Of a stretch of 64,000 nt of DNA, positions 11,103 through 23,390 are shown in pieces. This stretch comes from Hofstenia miamia (taxonomy: Eukaryota > Xenacoelomorpha > Acoela), in assembly GCA_004352715.1 (NCBI GenBank), contig SCFE01000001.1:4292299-4356298 (forward strand), in the 5' to 3' direction. Position numbers and translations under genes: made by a program. Under the pieces are notes generated by a model that saw only the letters and a program-made list of their open reading frames with translations, had not been told where the DNA came from and ran no database searches. How positions within the stretch are numbered: position 1 is the first letter of the stretch; the number at the start of each line of letters is the position of its first letter.

Positions 11103-12242
11103 ACGAGATTGTGATCTCGTGTAGTTGCCTCTAACTCCGATTCTGGACCAACCTGCCACGAGGAATATAAACAAACTACTTTATATAGCTAAAGCTATTC
11201 CACCTAGGAATTTTTGGACTCCTCAGGCCAGGGAAAGGAGGATTCCTCCTCCCCATCTAACTCTGAATTGCAGTATAATATTCAATCAAAACTGCACAGC
11301 TATTATTCATGTCACTACTAGTTTGGGTATTTATTGAAATAAATCATGTAAAAATTTTATCAGCTAAAAGTGATGAATTCATTAATATTCGTTCCTAATT
11401 TATCAAATAGAATTTTGCTTTTTATTTTATATGCTTTTTTCACGGTAACAATAGTAATAAGCTTTTGCTAACATTGGAAGATTATTGACAAATATACATA
11501 GAAATTTAGAAAGATTTTATTAGAGGGTAATGACCCACAAATAAAGTTAGGAAGTGACACCATGTCTCATTAAGAATTCCTCAGAACTTCTTTAGTAACA
11601 ATCAGAAGCTTAATAACTGGGGAAAATCCCATCCTCCTTTCCCCCAGGTCAAATAGGCTTAATGTACTAAAATGGTTTTTATTACAAAATAATCATCATG
11701 CAACAACTCAACTTGATAGTAATGTCACACAAGCCAATTTTTTCCATAAATCTACCCGAGTATTTAGACATTATTCAAGAAAAGTATTGGACTAAAACAT
11801 TTAAATATTTCTTGTTACTAAGAATACAACTATACAGTGCTTAGTATAATGTTTATTAGAATGCATCGACAAAATTGTAGGTTCATTCTTATACGAGTAA
11901 AAGAATTGTTTATGGAAATGAACCGCAAGAAATTACCATCACAACAATTTATGTATGTTTTACTTACAAATGTAATTTTTTGTACATCTTTCGTTGAATC
12001 CACAATACTTTCAGTGCATCATTTATATCTTGAATAATTCATTGTATCCCTATAAATGATCCAATATATCCGGAATTTATAGGGGCAATACGAGTTTAAA
12101 ATGTACATACAAAATACAAGAATAGACCACTTTTGTTTTAATAGATATATTGTGTGTCACTTTGAAATGAAATTTTTTACTTCAATCAATTTAAGTCATC
12201 AAGATCTAATAAAGCATGTTTTCAATACAGTTCACTATGACT
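11103..12242. other. Non-coding stretch
   Basis: No supported feature. Short open frames at 11125-11337 and 11837-12037 have no family signature. Confidence 0.5.
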
Positions 12243-12323
12243 CAGAGATGGAAGTAGGGCGGGTCGACCCATGGTACAGCGTGGGGCGGGGCAGGTTAGG
12301 GCGGGTATGGGGCAAGATTTTTC
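12243..12323 (+). repeat. hAT-like terminus with G-rich words
   Basis: Starts CAGAGATGGAAG, a hAT-type terminus, and continues as imperfect GGGCGGG / GGGGCGGGGCAGG words that contrast sharply with the AT-rich surroundings. No matching right end was found, so this is a truncated or solo end. Confidence 0.45.
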
Positions 12324-13703
12324 TAAAGTGTGTATCCATTGGGGAAAAACACTTTTTAGTTAAGAAAGATTGAAGTAAGAGATTGCCAATTTTAAAGATT
12401 GTAAAAGTATATTTTTACATCAAATTTTTCTGCTTAAAAAATTTAATTTATTGGAAATTTATTCATTTATGCAAAAATTGATTACCATGCATTTTTAGCT
12501 CTTGGTGAAAATTGAAAAGTCAATAGCCATTTCAAGAAATCGCAGTATAATGCTAACCCTTATAGATAGATAGTTTAGCACGAAATTTTTAGATTTGATT
12601 ATTTGTTCTTTTAAAATGACGTCATCAGATACAGCTCATAAATAAATCGAAGCACATTCAATTCCAAATAACAACTGTGACACATCATCTTTACAAGAAA
12701 GATAATGTAATGAGTTTTATAATCTGTAATTTAAATTTAAGTTTGGACAAATCTACTCTTAATTCCTACATTTAAAAATTTCAAAAATTTCAGGAAAAGT
12801 AAAAAAATAGTTTAGTCTAAAAAAACAAAATGTATAGCTCTGCATTGACTATTCTTCTAGAAGCAAATTTCCCAAATGACTTGAACATTCACTATGTAAA
12901 TATGATACCTTAAATGCCCTTTGTATAATATTTCTTGTTTTTAAATGCAAATTATTAACCACATTTGAAGTAGCCTACACTGGGCACATGGGTTAATGAC
13001 TGACTGAAAGAGGATATTTCTGATGTTGAACATCGATGGTCTGAAGTAGGTAAATGTCAAAGCCTTAAATTTTTGAAAATAATAATATTTTACTTTGCCT
13101 TATATTTGCCTATAAAAATTCATTATATTAAATTAAATCAATAATGCAGGTGAACCTAACCTGATTAAGAAAAGTAGATTTTATTTGCAGATTGTTCAGA
13201 CGAAATTAATCTATGACATTTAAAAACGCATAGACAGCTATTGGAAATTTATTTTTGTTGACCAGTGCACATGTATTACTTAACCAGATTCTGCAAGATG
13301 AATGCAGCACAAAAAGCAACTATTAGCAACAGGAAATTGCTAGCATCTTAATTGGTATATCTAGAATTAGAATTTCACGCTTTCTTTCATTTCCAGCACT
13401 TTTGTAAGGATTTCCAGTTGGAAATAATCATTCATTTTTTACATCAGTGGTGATTGGAAAGAAAATTATGGCAAGAAATTTGAACAAAAATATAAGTAAT
13501 TATGGTATTTGTTTAAAATTTTGTCCGAATTTTAATTTACGAAATAGATTTTAGTTGTTCTCTTTATCTAGAAATAAATTGGTAAAATCAAAACAATTTA
13601 TTTTACCCATCGGTTATTTTCGCTAACTAACACAGTTTAACAAGAATTTAGGAAAACTGAAAAATTCAAAGCTTACAGGTAAGCTAATATTAATGAATAA
13701 ACA
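12324..13703. other. Non-coding stretch
   Basis: No supported feature. Confidence 0.55.
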
Positions 13704-13709
13704 TGTATA

Positions 13710-13741
<32 letters not shown>

Positions 13742-13829
13742 NNNNNNNNNNNNNNNNNNNNNNNNNNNNNNNNNNNNNNNNNNNNNNNNNNNNNNNNNNN
13801 NNNNNNNNNNNNNNNNNNNNNNNNNNNNN

Positions 13830-13901
<72 letters not shown>
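13704..13901. repeat. (TA)n microsatellite holding an 88-N gap
   Basis: TA repeats with occasional TG/CA interruptions lie on both sides of the N run 13742-13829. The gap is within the repeat. Confidence 0.95.
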
Positions 13902-13904
<3 letters not shown>

Positions 13905-15126
13905 CATGTTCTTAAGACTAATTATGTTAAATTAAAAGTGTTAAGTCCACACGTTTTTATACATTCCTATGTGTCATATTAAATAAAATATTCATAGCGG
14001 TTTTTTCTTATATTTCAAAATAGTTTTAGCTTGCCGATGTCTTGTTGGTTATTCCTTAGTGATCAATCAAATAGTTTACCGGGTATATTTTTTCTAAACA
14101 TAAATTTTTGTGTTAATGCATGTAGTTTGAAATTCGCTTGCAAAGTATTTAATTCGATATTACCACCTTCTTCGGTAATGCCAAAGTAATGTTACTTAAA
14201 ATATGAAATGAATTATCACGCGAAAAACGCATTAATTATCATTTCAAAATCCTTTTAAGCAAATAATGATATTTGGAAAAACAGTTATGTTGGAAAATTA
14301 ATTAACAGATATGTGCATAGAAGATTTATGAATGCTTATTTAAAAAATAGTTTTCGAGTAAGAGTTGGTGTGAAACTGATAATTAATGTTGAAAAACTCA
14401 CGCAATATTATACGAAAAATGATTTTCGGAATTAAATTATTTTTTCTTGCAGAAAACTTTATGTATTAATGTATTTTAATACCATGCAGAAACTATTGAA
14501 ATAAAAAATTTAGTTTGAATGAAGTTGATTATCAAATGTTGGCAGCATGACATTGAAAATGGTTAATGTGATGCGGGGTTGTTACAATAATAATAATTTA
14601 AAAAAGAATTGAATATGTTTAAATATGTGACGTATTTTAATTTGAATGACGTATTGCAGTTCAAATGTAGGAAATAAAAAGAAATTAAAATAAATACAAT
14701 CGCTATTTATCGTCTGCTTTGATTGTACTATTTTTGTTATTTGTAATATCATTTTCCTCTTTGTCATTTAATACAAAAATTCAACTTTACTAAATAATTT
14801 TATTAGAACGAGCTAGCCTATTATAGCCTATTAAGATTAATAACTAATTTTCATGCAAAAAATATTTTCAGGTTGCATCAAAATGTTTACAACTATTGCA
14901 GCAATATATTTTGTGAAATTGCGTGCTGCAATTATTGGCATTTCTTTTTGTATGAATGAAAATATTTATCTTGCACTGCCATACTAATTAAACATCAATA
15001 TTTAACAACTTTGATATGATGTATGCATTATATATCTTAATCTACCAGTGTGATGTTTTAAGAAAATTGCAAAGGTGCAGGTTTAGACTGGATCCCTCCT
15101 ACAAATGAAAAAAAGTCGCTTTTTCC
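13902..15126. other. Non-coding stretch
   Basis: No supported feature. Confidence 0.55.
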
Positions 15127-15138
15127 ATATATATATAC

Positions 15139-15175
<37 letters not shown>
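15127..15175. repeat. (TA)n microsatellite
   Basis: Interrupted TA repeat. Confidence 0.95.
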
Positions 15176-15176
<1 letters not shown>

Positions 15177-15191
15177 GTTATATATATTATA

Positions 15192-15269
15192 TTAAACGGT
15201 GCCTTGATATGCTCCGGCGACTGCCATCATTGGTACAAATGCAGACCTGCCATCAGCGAACATCAACAT
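15192..15269 (-). other. G+C-rich 25-codon open frame, unknown
   Basis: An ATG-to-TAA frame between AT-rich flanks, beginning MLMFADGRSAFVPMM and ending AYQGTV. Its base composition is unlike its neighbours, which suggests a remnant exon or transposon fragment. It is too short to identify and I do not claim it is expressed. Confidence 0.2.
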
Positions 15270-15275
15270 TCTTTC

Positions 15276-18200
15276 TTTAATTAAACTAACACAATAATAC
15301 TTATAATTTGAAAAATATTGTTTCATTTGGAATGCTATATTTAAATGAGAAGGAATTATTTTAAAAACTCACATTTAATTTACTGGGTGTTTGTTTTCTA
15401 CAGTGTTTGAGTTGTCATTGTATAAAGTCCGACAAGCGTGTCTTTAGATGTTAACTTAAATTATGCCGCTGCTCCAACTAAAGCTTTTATAGCACTAATG
15501 TATGCGCGTAATTAAAAACGAGTGCTTGGTAAACAGCTTAAAAGATTCCAAGAGTTAAATCAGCGAAATTGATTACTTTAGGATTTCAATTCTTGCGATT
15601 GCTTCCTCCAATTATTTATAACTGTTACAAATAAGCCGCGTGTTAATTTTGTCCCCACATTTCAATGCTAGCATTTTATATGGTTGTATTTTGTACTTTA
15701 GATTCTTTACGGTAAGTAATCTAACAGCTGGTAAAGTTCATGGTAAACATTCTTTTTGACCAGTTACACCTATTGATTTTCAGTATTATACAACATTTCG
15801 AATTCATAAATCTGTAATTCTCATTTTTTTTAAAAATGGCGGGATTTTTGTTTTAATTCTTTAGTTGTGAATAATGTGTGGTTAGGTTACCTCATGTATA
15901 AAAGTATGCATTAATATTGTAAAAGTTTATCAAATTTTCAGTTTTTCAAATTGACGGATATTTACTGAAAATTACCTGAACCCTATTTAACTGCTATTTT
16001 TTATAATCTATATTGGCTTCATTAAGAACTTTTTAGCTGGTCATAACTTTCGAACTAGTAAAGACATTTAAATAAAACGCCACATGATAGAAGTTAGTTT
16101 TCTCTTTCATTTACACCACTAACTCGCCATGGCTTTTAAATTGGACTTGTGCGACTTACGCATAGAAACTGAAGTATTTGAGCTTAGTTGTTGCCCCATA
16201 AGTTTTATACCTCATTTTTTAACACTAGATATGAGGAAATTTAGTTTTTTAAAAAATCGAATTTTTCATTTGTTCATGTATTCCAGATAATAAAGCACCT
16301 CTTCTCATTACTTTGTGGTTACAATCATGAACACAGCTTAGCCACTAGCTGGCTACGCTCAAATAGTTGCGTTCACTAACCATCCACGGCTAGTGTTTGA
16401 AACTGCGACCAGCTTCAATGCAAACTCATTTGCATTCACTTAGAATAACGGGTAGTAAATTAATATAGCTATAATAGCAAATCCGTTTGCAAAATGATAT
16501 TGTAACAAAATTAGAATCTAAATTTACATTTATCTGCATAAGCTTGAGAAGAGTGTTTTTGTTTATGATTTTCCTATTTTAAGAGCCATTGTCAAACAAT
16601 TGATGTTGAATATTTCGGTTAATTGATGCTTGTCTATATTCAAGGCGAACTGAATACGTCTAGTGGGCGGCTACGATTAACGAAAATAAAAAATAATATG
16701 ACAAATTTGTAGCCCAAACAGGTGCTTTGTCAGACAAGAACCTGCCTTAGACCTGTAAATAAGTGTTGTTGCAACAATAAGTTGTGATTTTTTGTAGAAA
16801 AAACTTCGCAATCAGACATTTTTACGTCTCCCAGGCACAAGAATGATATAAATAGTGGTGTAATGGAAATAATTGCAAGTGCATTTAACTAGAACCGGCA
16901 AATGGGTCAATTGATCCGAAATTGAAATGTTTAAGCATAGGCAATAGCAAATTTTGGCGCTTCTAATCTTCTAATGTTAATCTAAAATTAGTATTGGTCA
17001 CTCTACTGGTATTTCTTGAAATACATATCCACCACAATATAATTGGACATTCTTTTAAAGGTTGCAATGTTAAGGGGGGAGTATTATTTACATGAAAAAT
17101 ATTGGAGAATTGCTGAATTGAATTTTAGTTTGTGTCTAATTTACAGCTGTTAGATGAATTTATTCCGAACAGTTTATTATTATTAAAGATGTACACCATT
17201 TGTTATTAAACCGATCTTCAACAGATTTGAACAATCAATAAAAAATTTCATTGTGTTGGGAACACTGAGATATAATGCCTTCCAGCTGAAGCCAAAGGAT
17301 TAAAAGTAGCCGGTCTATGACAATCAGTTCCACTAAAAATATTTTTCGCAAAATTTAAATGAAAACAAGTGCGGTGAAAACTAATTAATAACATTTATAT
17401 ACCTAGAAAGGCTTAATCGAAATTTACTTAGTGGTCTCTATAATGATTTTTTTGAGATGTATTGTAGTCTGTATATATTCTAAATCAAAGCAACTACGGC
17501 ATTTTTGTCAATTAATATTCTAAAGTGAATAGATATTCAATGTTATGATGACCTCGATTACTTTTATTGTATATTGCATTCAAATACCTATAAACAATGA
17601 TTGGATATGTCTTTTTCAACTGCAGCAAACCTCTTTTAAAACTCTTTAATTCTGAAAAAAACTTTAATTAGTCTCAATTATTTTCAAAAAATTCTAGGCC
17701 CATTGTACAGAAATTTCAGACTATAAGACAAATTTTGGCACACTCAATTTTGTGGCCTGCTATTCATTTTTCTCAAAAATGCATTTTCTGCGAAGCTCAC
17801 ATCAATTGTAAAAAATAAATTTTTCACTGCATCAACTTTGAACATATTGTGCTTCAAATTTTCATTTGAGTGCATTAAAAGCAAATTTGCTTCCCAAAAT
17901 GGTATGATTAAATCCAAAATGAACCTCAACAAAAAACTTGATAAAATGAATGATATTTATTCAAGTGAAAATTACAATAATGAAGGCATGGATACTAGCT
18001 AGACAAACTGCTGTGTGGTGAAGTAATTTTGAAAATAGTGATAAGTGATTGATTATTATATTTACTAGAGAATTATGTTAATTGTAGAGGTTAAGAATTT
18101 CTAAAAACCGCGCCTATAAGAACCTACAAAAACGTACCCTGCAGTGCCAAAAAGTGTCTTAGAAAAAGCGTGTCTTGTACAAAATCAATTGTGTAGTGCC

Positions 18201-20603
18201 GGACCATGCTCTTAAAAAACGAAGCACTGTTGCAACTCTTCTATGCGCAAGTTTGACAAGTTAGTAATTAAAAACAATTTCTATTAGAATCTGGCAAAAA
18301 CAGATTTCAAATATTACTGTTATTAAGCAATTATTTCGAAATCCATTGTATGTCTATTTCTACATATTCGATTCAATAAATAAATATTAGTGACTTGGTG
18401 AACTCTAAAACTTTAGTTAAGAGATTCTTTCTCCTACCAAGAGATGGCTTACAGCGACAAATAGGAAAAGTGCTTTTTGGATTTTCCCAAGAACGAGAAA
18501 GAAGAACTTATCTCTGTATGTATACATGGGTAGTGAAATTTGTTTACTAAAGTAATTTTCACAATATAATTACATTCAATCGATTGATTTTCCTGTCATT
18601 TTTGCTAACAAAAATGACTAGTTTATCCAAAGATAATTTATGAATTTTGATTATAATGCATCAACGCCCACTTTGTAAATACTGTCAAAGAATTCACAGC
18701 AAAAAATGATAAATTATTTTGAATGTAAAACAAAAATCTCCATCAATTTACGTCAGAACTCTCCATTGTTTCTGATGTATCATAATGTTGAAATCGGCCG
18801 GATTTTATATCATCAGGTGTCTTAAGCTGGTTAGTTTTCACTGAGACGCTGTTAATTGATGTGCAGTTGCACCAAATTACGATTTATTAATTTGCCATCC
18901 TTCAAAAACTTGTAATTTTATTTCTAGGAATCTTGAAATTTTCATGCCTCGTATATTTGGCTACCTTCATAGTGAAAGAAGGTGGTTCAGCTCATTTTCG
19001 GTAGGGTCTTTTAAAAAGTGCCCTAATTTAATATATGAAACGCTAAATGGATTCTGTATTCATCAGATAACAACACAAACTTATATGAAATAATAATTTT
19101 CTTTATTAAGTTTGCATAAAAACACAATAAAAAGGAATTGTCATTATGCTTAGAGAGAGTTCTTATAACATAATGCCAAGATCTTATTAGCTAGTTCAAT
19201 TTACTCCAGTGTAAAGCTTCTAGAAAAAATGACATCTAAACAATCAAGTTGACAGTAAAAATAATTAGATCGAATTATAATTTATTATTTTGCAAAGAAT
19301 TTCAATTGAAGAATAGACGTTGTATTATAAGTTATAAAATAACATTTTTTTATTGCAAATAACACTTATTTTAAGTTTTATGAAAACACAAATGATTGGT
19401 GTTGACGAATGAGACTATTATTAAATTTTACATTTGAGCAAAAAAATTCAACCACCTAGAAATAAAATGGCGGCTACAAGTTTAAAAAAAGTTTTATATC
19501 TATCCAACTAGAAAAATTATAGTATTAAAAACATTTCACTCCCATTCAATTTTCTTTGACAATATCAATTATGTACAAGAGATATACAATTACATTGTAT
19601 AAGCTTGCAGAAGGCATTCATTTATTTTTAAGCATATTAAAAAAACACGGTGCAATTCAAAATAGGGGCTTCCAAAGATGGAATTATGGCTAGATCTTAA
19701 TCAAAGCAGTCATGTGAACGTATGGGAAAATGAAATTATATACAGAATTTTTGTAATTTTTTGGTTTCCATGCTATGTTAGGAAGGAACCAATAATGAGT
19801 TTTTCCAAATTTAATATTCTTAGGAAATTTTATTGCTGGAGTTTGCCAAATAAGGCATCATTCAAAATCTTTTCAGATTCATTTTGAAAGTTAGCAGAAG
19901 GCTTCCATCCCATTTCAGCTACAAAATAATATTTACTATTTATCTTAACTTTCTTTAATTATGTTATGATATTCTTTCATTTGGTGGGCAAGTGTGCTTG
20001 CATATATTTGATTGTGGCTAGAACGAACCTACTATACATGTATAACTTTTGTATTTAAAACGGGCAAATTAATAGTTTTTGAAAATTTAAAGTATTTCAT
20101 GTTTACTCTATTAAAAAAATTCACTCAAAATTTCTAATCGCTTAGCTGAAATATACATGAAGCAAAAATTTTTTTCTTTAGCATTGTTAAATTTGAAGCG
20201 CCTTTAAAGTTTAAAATTGGTCTTTGCTTACAAAGTGGTATTTAACGGAAATATTTTAATAATTTAAAATCAAAGTTACGCTTTCCAATTTAAGTGCATG
20301 TAAAGTAAATAATTTTGAATTCTTTTAATGTAAGGAATGCAGGTTTTCATTTTAATAAGTCAACTTTTTCCAATGTTATTTTCATAATTATTAAGAGTGA
20401 TTAGGTGTGCAAAATCTCGTCTTGTTGCAAAATTGAAATTGTTTATGCATTTGAAATATAGGTTTCCCGAGATATAGTGATCTAAGTGAACAATAACAAG
20501 ATGAGCTGAACATTTTTTGAACAGTCAATTCCGATGTTTCTTTGAAACATTCGGAATGGCAGCTATACCAAGACATAGTTGTAAGGGTTATTAATATTTC
20601 TGT
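15276..20603. other. Long non-coding stretch
   Basis: About 5.3 kb without a supported exon, RNA gene or element end. It may be intron or intergenic DNA. Short open frames at 17744-17932, 19678-19887 and 20391-20576 show no family signature. Confidence 0.55.
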
Positions 20604-20628
20604 GATATATATATATATATATATATAT
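20604..20628. repeat. (TA)n microsatellite
   Basis: Pure TA repeat. Confidence 0.95.
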
Positions 20629-22001
20629 GTTTTTTCATAATAATTATTATTTAAATTTCATCAAACAAATATGGGCTGGCCAAGACACGTCCAACTTTAT
20701 TTCGTGTTATAACGAAATTCAGAAGGCTGTGGCTAAGAGTTTTTTGAAGTTCTGAATGAACAAATTTTTCAGCTGTATAATTCCAAGAAATGTCGGGGAA
20801 TTGCATAAAATAGAGAATTTAATGTTTTTAGCAATTTTTAAAATAAAAATTCTCAAAATAGCTGCAAAAGCTTTTGAAACTATTTATGAAATTAATTTCT
20901 AATTCAAAATTGGAAATAAATTAATATATTTATGAACTTTATAAGAATAACCTTGATTTTCAAGACATAGATTCATTGTTTATAAATTGAAAAATTTCCC
21001 AAATGAAAATTAAGAGGGTCGACAAAAATGCATAATAAGGCACGGTGATATACAAAAGAAACCGAAACAAAAAAAATGCAAAAGTAGTTCCCCATAATGT
21101 TGTTTCCAAAAAACTATGCAGTCTTCTTAGGTCAACGCTTAGATGCTTTTTAATTTGAAGCGTGATTATATTTTACTTGATTAGCAACTTAGTTTAGTAC
21201 TATTAAAGCATACCTTAAGAGTATTCTTCACCATAAGAACTTTTTACTAATACCAATAGTTACCAAAAACAACCAAAACCGCGGTGTTAGTTTAAAGAAA
21301 CCAAAATCGAGCTCATTTTTCGAAGAATTCCGAGCAACAATGTATATTTAATTAATTTGGTAGTTTTTTCATCGAAATAAGTACAAATTTTTCCAGAAAA
21401 AATCGTGCGCGTTCAATTTTTTTGTGATCCTCGCATCGCTATAATTAGCTCGGGTGGTTAGACGTGCAATGCTTTCACTTTTAGCCAATAACTTTGTCTA
21501 ACCGTAGCCTAACGCCAATGTCTTATCTTAGAATAGGCTAGGCAGATCTGAATTTGGAATAAAACTTAACACTTTTAGCATTGGTCATACAATCCAATGA
21601 GAAAGTTGTCTTAATTTTGCAAGATTGCGTGCTCAAATACTATCACGTAATGGAATTATTTTAAAATGTAACACATCTGGGTCGAGTAAACAACATATGT
21701 TCTGATTTGATTAAATTAACACAATTAGGAACAATATTTAACGAATGGACTTATAAGGCTGACGTAGACATTGTAAATTAATAAATTATTATTGTTTTAA
21801 AGACTGAGATAAATCCTTCCCAGATATTCAGGGATTAATAGTAATCTATTCTACGTACGTGAATAGAATTGATATCAAGTTTATGCCTTCTTTGTTAAAT
21901 TGGCGTTAACAACAAAATTACTTTAAATTTGACACACACTGTGTGAACTGTGTTTGTAAAGGTGGTTGTATGAAATATTTTCAAAATGTATGTATTGTAT
22001 A
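20629..22001. other. Non-coding stretch
   Basis: No supported feature. TAGCTCGGGTGGTTAGA at about 21449 resembles a tRNA A box, but no B box or clover-leaf follows. Confidence 0.5.

Positions 22002-22036
<35 letters not shown>
22002..22036. repeat. (TA)n microsatellite next to hammerhead-like motif
   Basis: Interrupted TA repeat. On the minus strand it lies about 35 nt downstream of the GAAA of the motif at 22060-22103. Confidence 0.9.
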
Positions 22037-22037
<1 letters not shown>

Positions 22038-22059
22038 GTGAAAATCAACGAAAATTTTA

Positions 22060-22103
22060 ATTTAAAGTACTTTCGGTACTTACTGTGCCTTCGTCAGTCA
22101 AAA
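22060..22103 (-). ncRNA. Hammerhead-ribozyme-like motif
   Basis: Read on the minus strand: core CTGACGA (22097-22091), a 5-bp stem II GGCAC/GTACC with one mismatch and loop AGTAA, core GAAA (22074-22071), then a 2-bp stem III (A-G with C-T) around a 2-nt TA loop, and T at the cleavage-site position. Stem I is weak. This is the layout of minimal type I hammerheads known from Penelope-like retroelements, which process their RNA by self-cleavage. It sits beside Penelope-like coding relics and a (TA)n tract. Catalysis is inference; the mismatch in stem II may have reduced it. Confidence 0.45.
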
Positions 22104-22195
22104 AAATTATTTGGTGGTAAAAATACAAATTTACAAATCATTAATTCAATTAAACTAAACTAAAATAAGTGGAACACTTCGAAAGCTTACACCAT

Positions 22196-22345
22196 TTACT
22201 TTTTGTTTGAAAATGAATGTATAACTAACATGATGGGATGGCGATAGGATCTCCATTAGGTTCAACATTTACGATTTTCGCAATGGATTTATTCGAAAAT
22301 ACTTTTCTAAACTTAAGAACACCACAGTGCCAAGAAATAACACTG
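22196..22345 (+). pseudogene. Penelope-like reverse transcriptase fragment
   Basis: The frame reads HDGMAIGSPLGSTFTIFAM followed by D-L-F-E. D-G-x-A-x-G-S-P-L-G is the hallmark RT motif of Penelope-like elements, which preserve the phrase 'QxDGVAMGSPLGP'. Upstream, F-L-F-E-N-E-C-I-T lies in a different frame, so one base is missing at about 22228. The catalytic Y-x-D-D motif expected downstream is not seen. The fragment is on the opposite strand to the hammerhead-like motif 100 bp away, so two copies may be nested or inverted. Confidence 0.7.
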
Positions 22346-22376
22346 AAATAATAGGAAAAACATTTCCATTGTCAAC

Positions 22377-22604
22377 CAGAAAAATTTTGTAATTCGTGCA
22401 AACTGCAGACAGCTGTATCTTTTGTGACAGATATGTTTAAATTTGCCAATGCTTTAGTCCACCTTTGTCTTTCTTTTGGATCACTTGGGAAGCGATAAAC
22501 GGTAATTTATTGGGATGTAGAAGCTGTGACTGCCTTACGTCCCCACGTTTTCGTTTTAAATCATAGTTGGAGTTGCAATTGTAAACACATCATTTTCGAG
22601 GCAT
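22377..22604 (-). pseudogene. THAP zinc-finger domain relic
   Basis: Minus-strand translation begins MPRK, stop, CVYNCNSNYD, giving the first zinc pair C-x3-C. After a frame change at about 22500 it reads VYRFPSDPKERQRWTKAL and then VCSLHELQNF, with the C-x2-H pair, the conserved F-P and the tryptophan of the THAP fold. THAP is a C2CH DNA-binding domain of about 90 residues found in animal nuclear proteins and P-element transposases. The in-frame TGA at residue 5 and the frame change make this a pseudogene. It lies between Penelope-like fragments, and I cannot tell whether it was a host gene or transposon cargo. Confidence 0.7.
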
Positions 22605-22685
22605 TTTGACATAAGAATGAGTAACAGGAATATCCAATATTTTGTTTACCAAAACTTAATCTGCAACCAATTACCAAAACGGCCT

Positions 22686-22687
<2 letters not shown>

Positions 22688-22718
<31 letters not shown>

Positions 22719-23327
22719 NNNNNNNNNNNNNNNNNNNNNNNNNNNNNNNNNNNNNNNNNNNNNNNNNNNNNNNNNNNNNNNNNNNNNNNNNNNNNNNNNN
22801 NNNNNNNNNNNNNNNNNNNNNNNNNNNNNNNNNNNNNNNNNNNNNNNNNNNNNNNNNNNNNNNNNNNNNNNNNNNNNNNNNNNNNNNNNNNNNNNNNNNN
22901 NNNNNNNNNNNNNNNNNNNNNNNNNNNNNNNNNNNNNNNNNNNNNNNNNNNNNNNNNNNNNNNNNNNNNNNNNNNNNNNNNNNNNNNNNNNNNNNNNNNN
23001 NNNNNNNNNNNNNNNNNNNNNNNNNNNNNNNNNNNNNNNNNNNNNNNNNNNNNNNNNNNNNNNNNNNNNNNNNNNNNNNNNNNNNNNNNNNNNNNNNNNN
23101 NNNNNNNNNNNNNNNNNNNNNNNNNNNNNNNNNNNNNNNNNNNNNNNNNNNNNNNNNNNNNNNNNNNNNNNNNNNNNNNNNNNNNNNNNNNNNNNNNNNN
23201 NNNNNNNNNNNNNNNNNNNNNNNNNNNNNNNNNNNNNNNNNNNNNNNNNNNNNNNNNNNNNNNNNNNNNNNNNNNNNNNNNNNNNNNNNNNNNNNNNNNN
23301 NNNNTATATATATATATATATATATAT
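22688..23327. repeat. (TA)n microsatellite holding a 586-N gap
   Basis: TA repeat on both sides of N 22719-23304. Confidence 0.95.
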
Positions 23328-23344
23328 TTGAACAGGAAGACAAT

Positions 23345-23390
23345 TATAGAAATAGATTTCGATGTGTTACCATCATCGTCAGTTTACACA
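23345..23390 (-). ncRNA. Hammerhead-ribozyme-like motif, best copy
   Basis: On the minus strand: CTGACGA (23382-23376), T, perfect stem II GATG/CATC with loop GTAACA (23374-23361), GAAA (23360-23357), a 2-bp stem III (A-T with A-T) around a 2-nt CT loop, and T at the cleavage-site position (23351). Stem I can pair 4 Watson-Crick and 1 wobble of the first 6 positions. All invariant core bases are present. A 2-bp stem III is typical of minimal hammerheads that cleave as dimers. It lies 3' of the GIY-YIG relic on the same strand and 30 nt before (TA)n. Known for the family: Penelope-like elements carry such ribozymes in their terminal repeats. Activity here is untested. Confidence 0.55.

Noticed and set aside
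18785-18850. Hammerhead core suggested by TCATCAG on the plus strand (also near 12620, 19065, 48920 and 49978)
   Set aside because: CTGATGA or CTGACGA occurs, but no stem II followed by GAAA at the right spacing.
21449-21520. tRNA gene or tRNA-derived SINE head suggested by TAGCTCGGGTGGTTAGA
   Set aside because: No D-stem partner, no B box (GGTTCGANTCC-like) at the right distance and no acceptor stem pairing.
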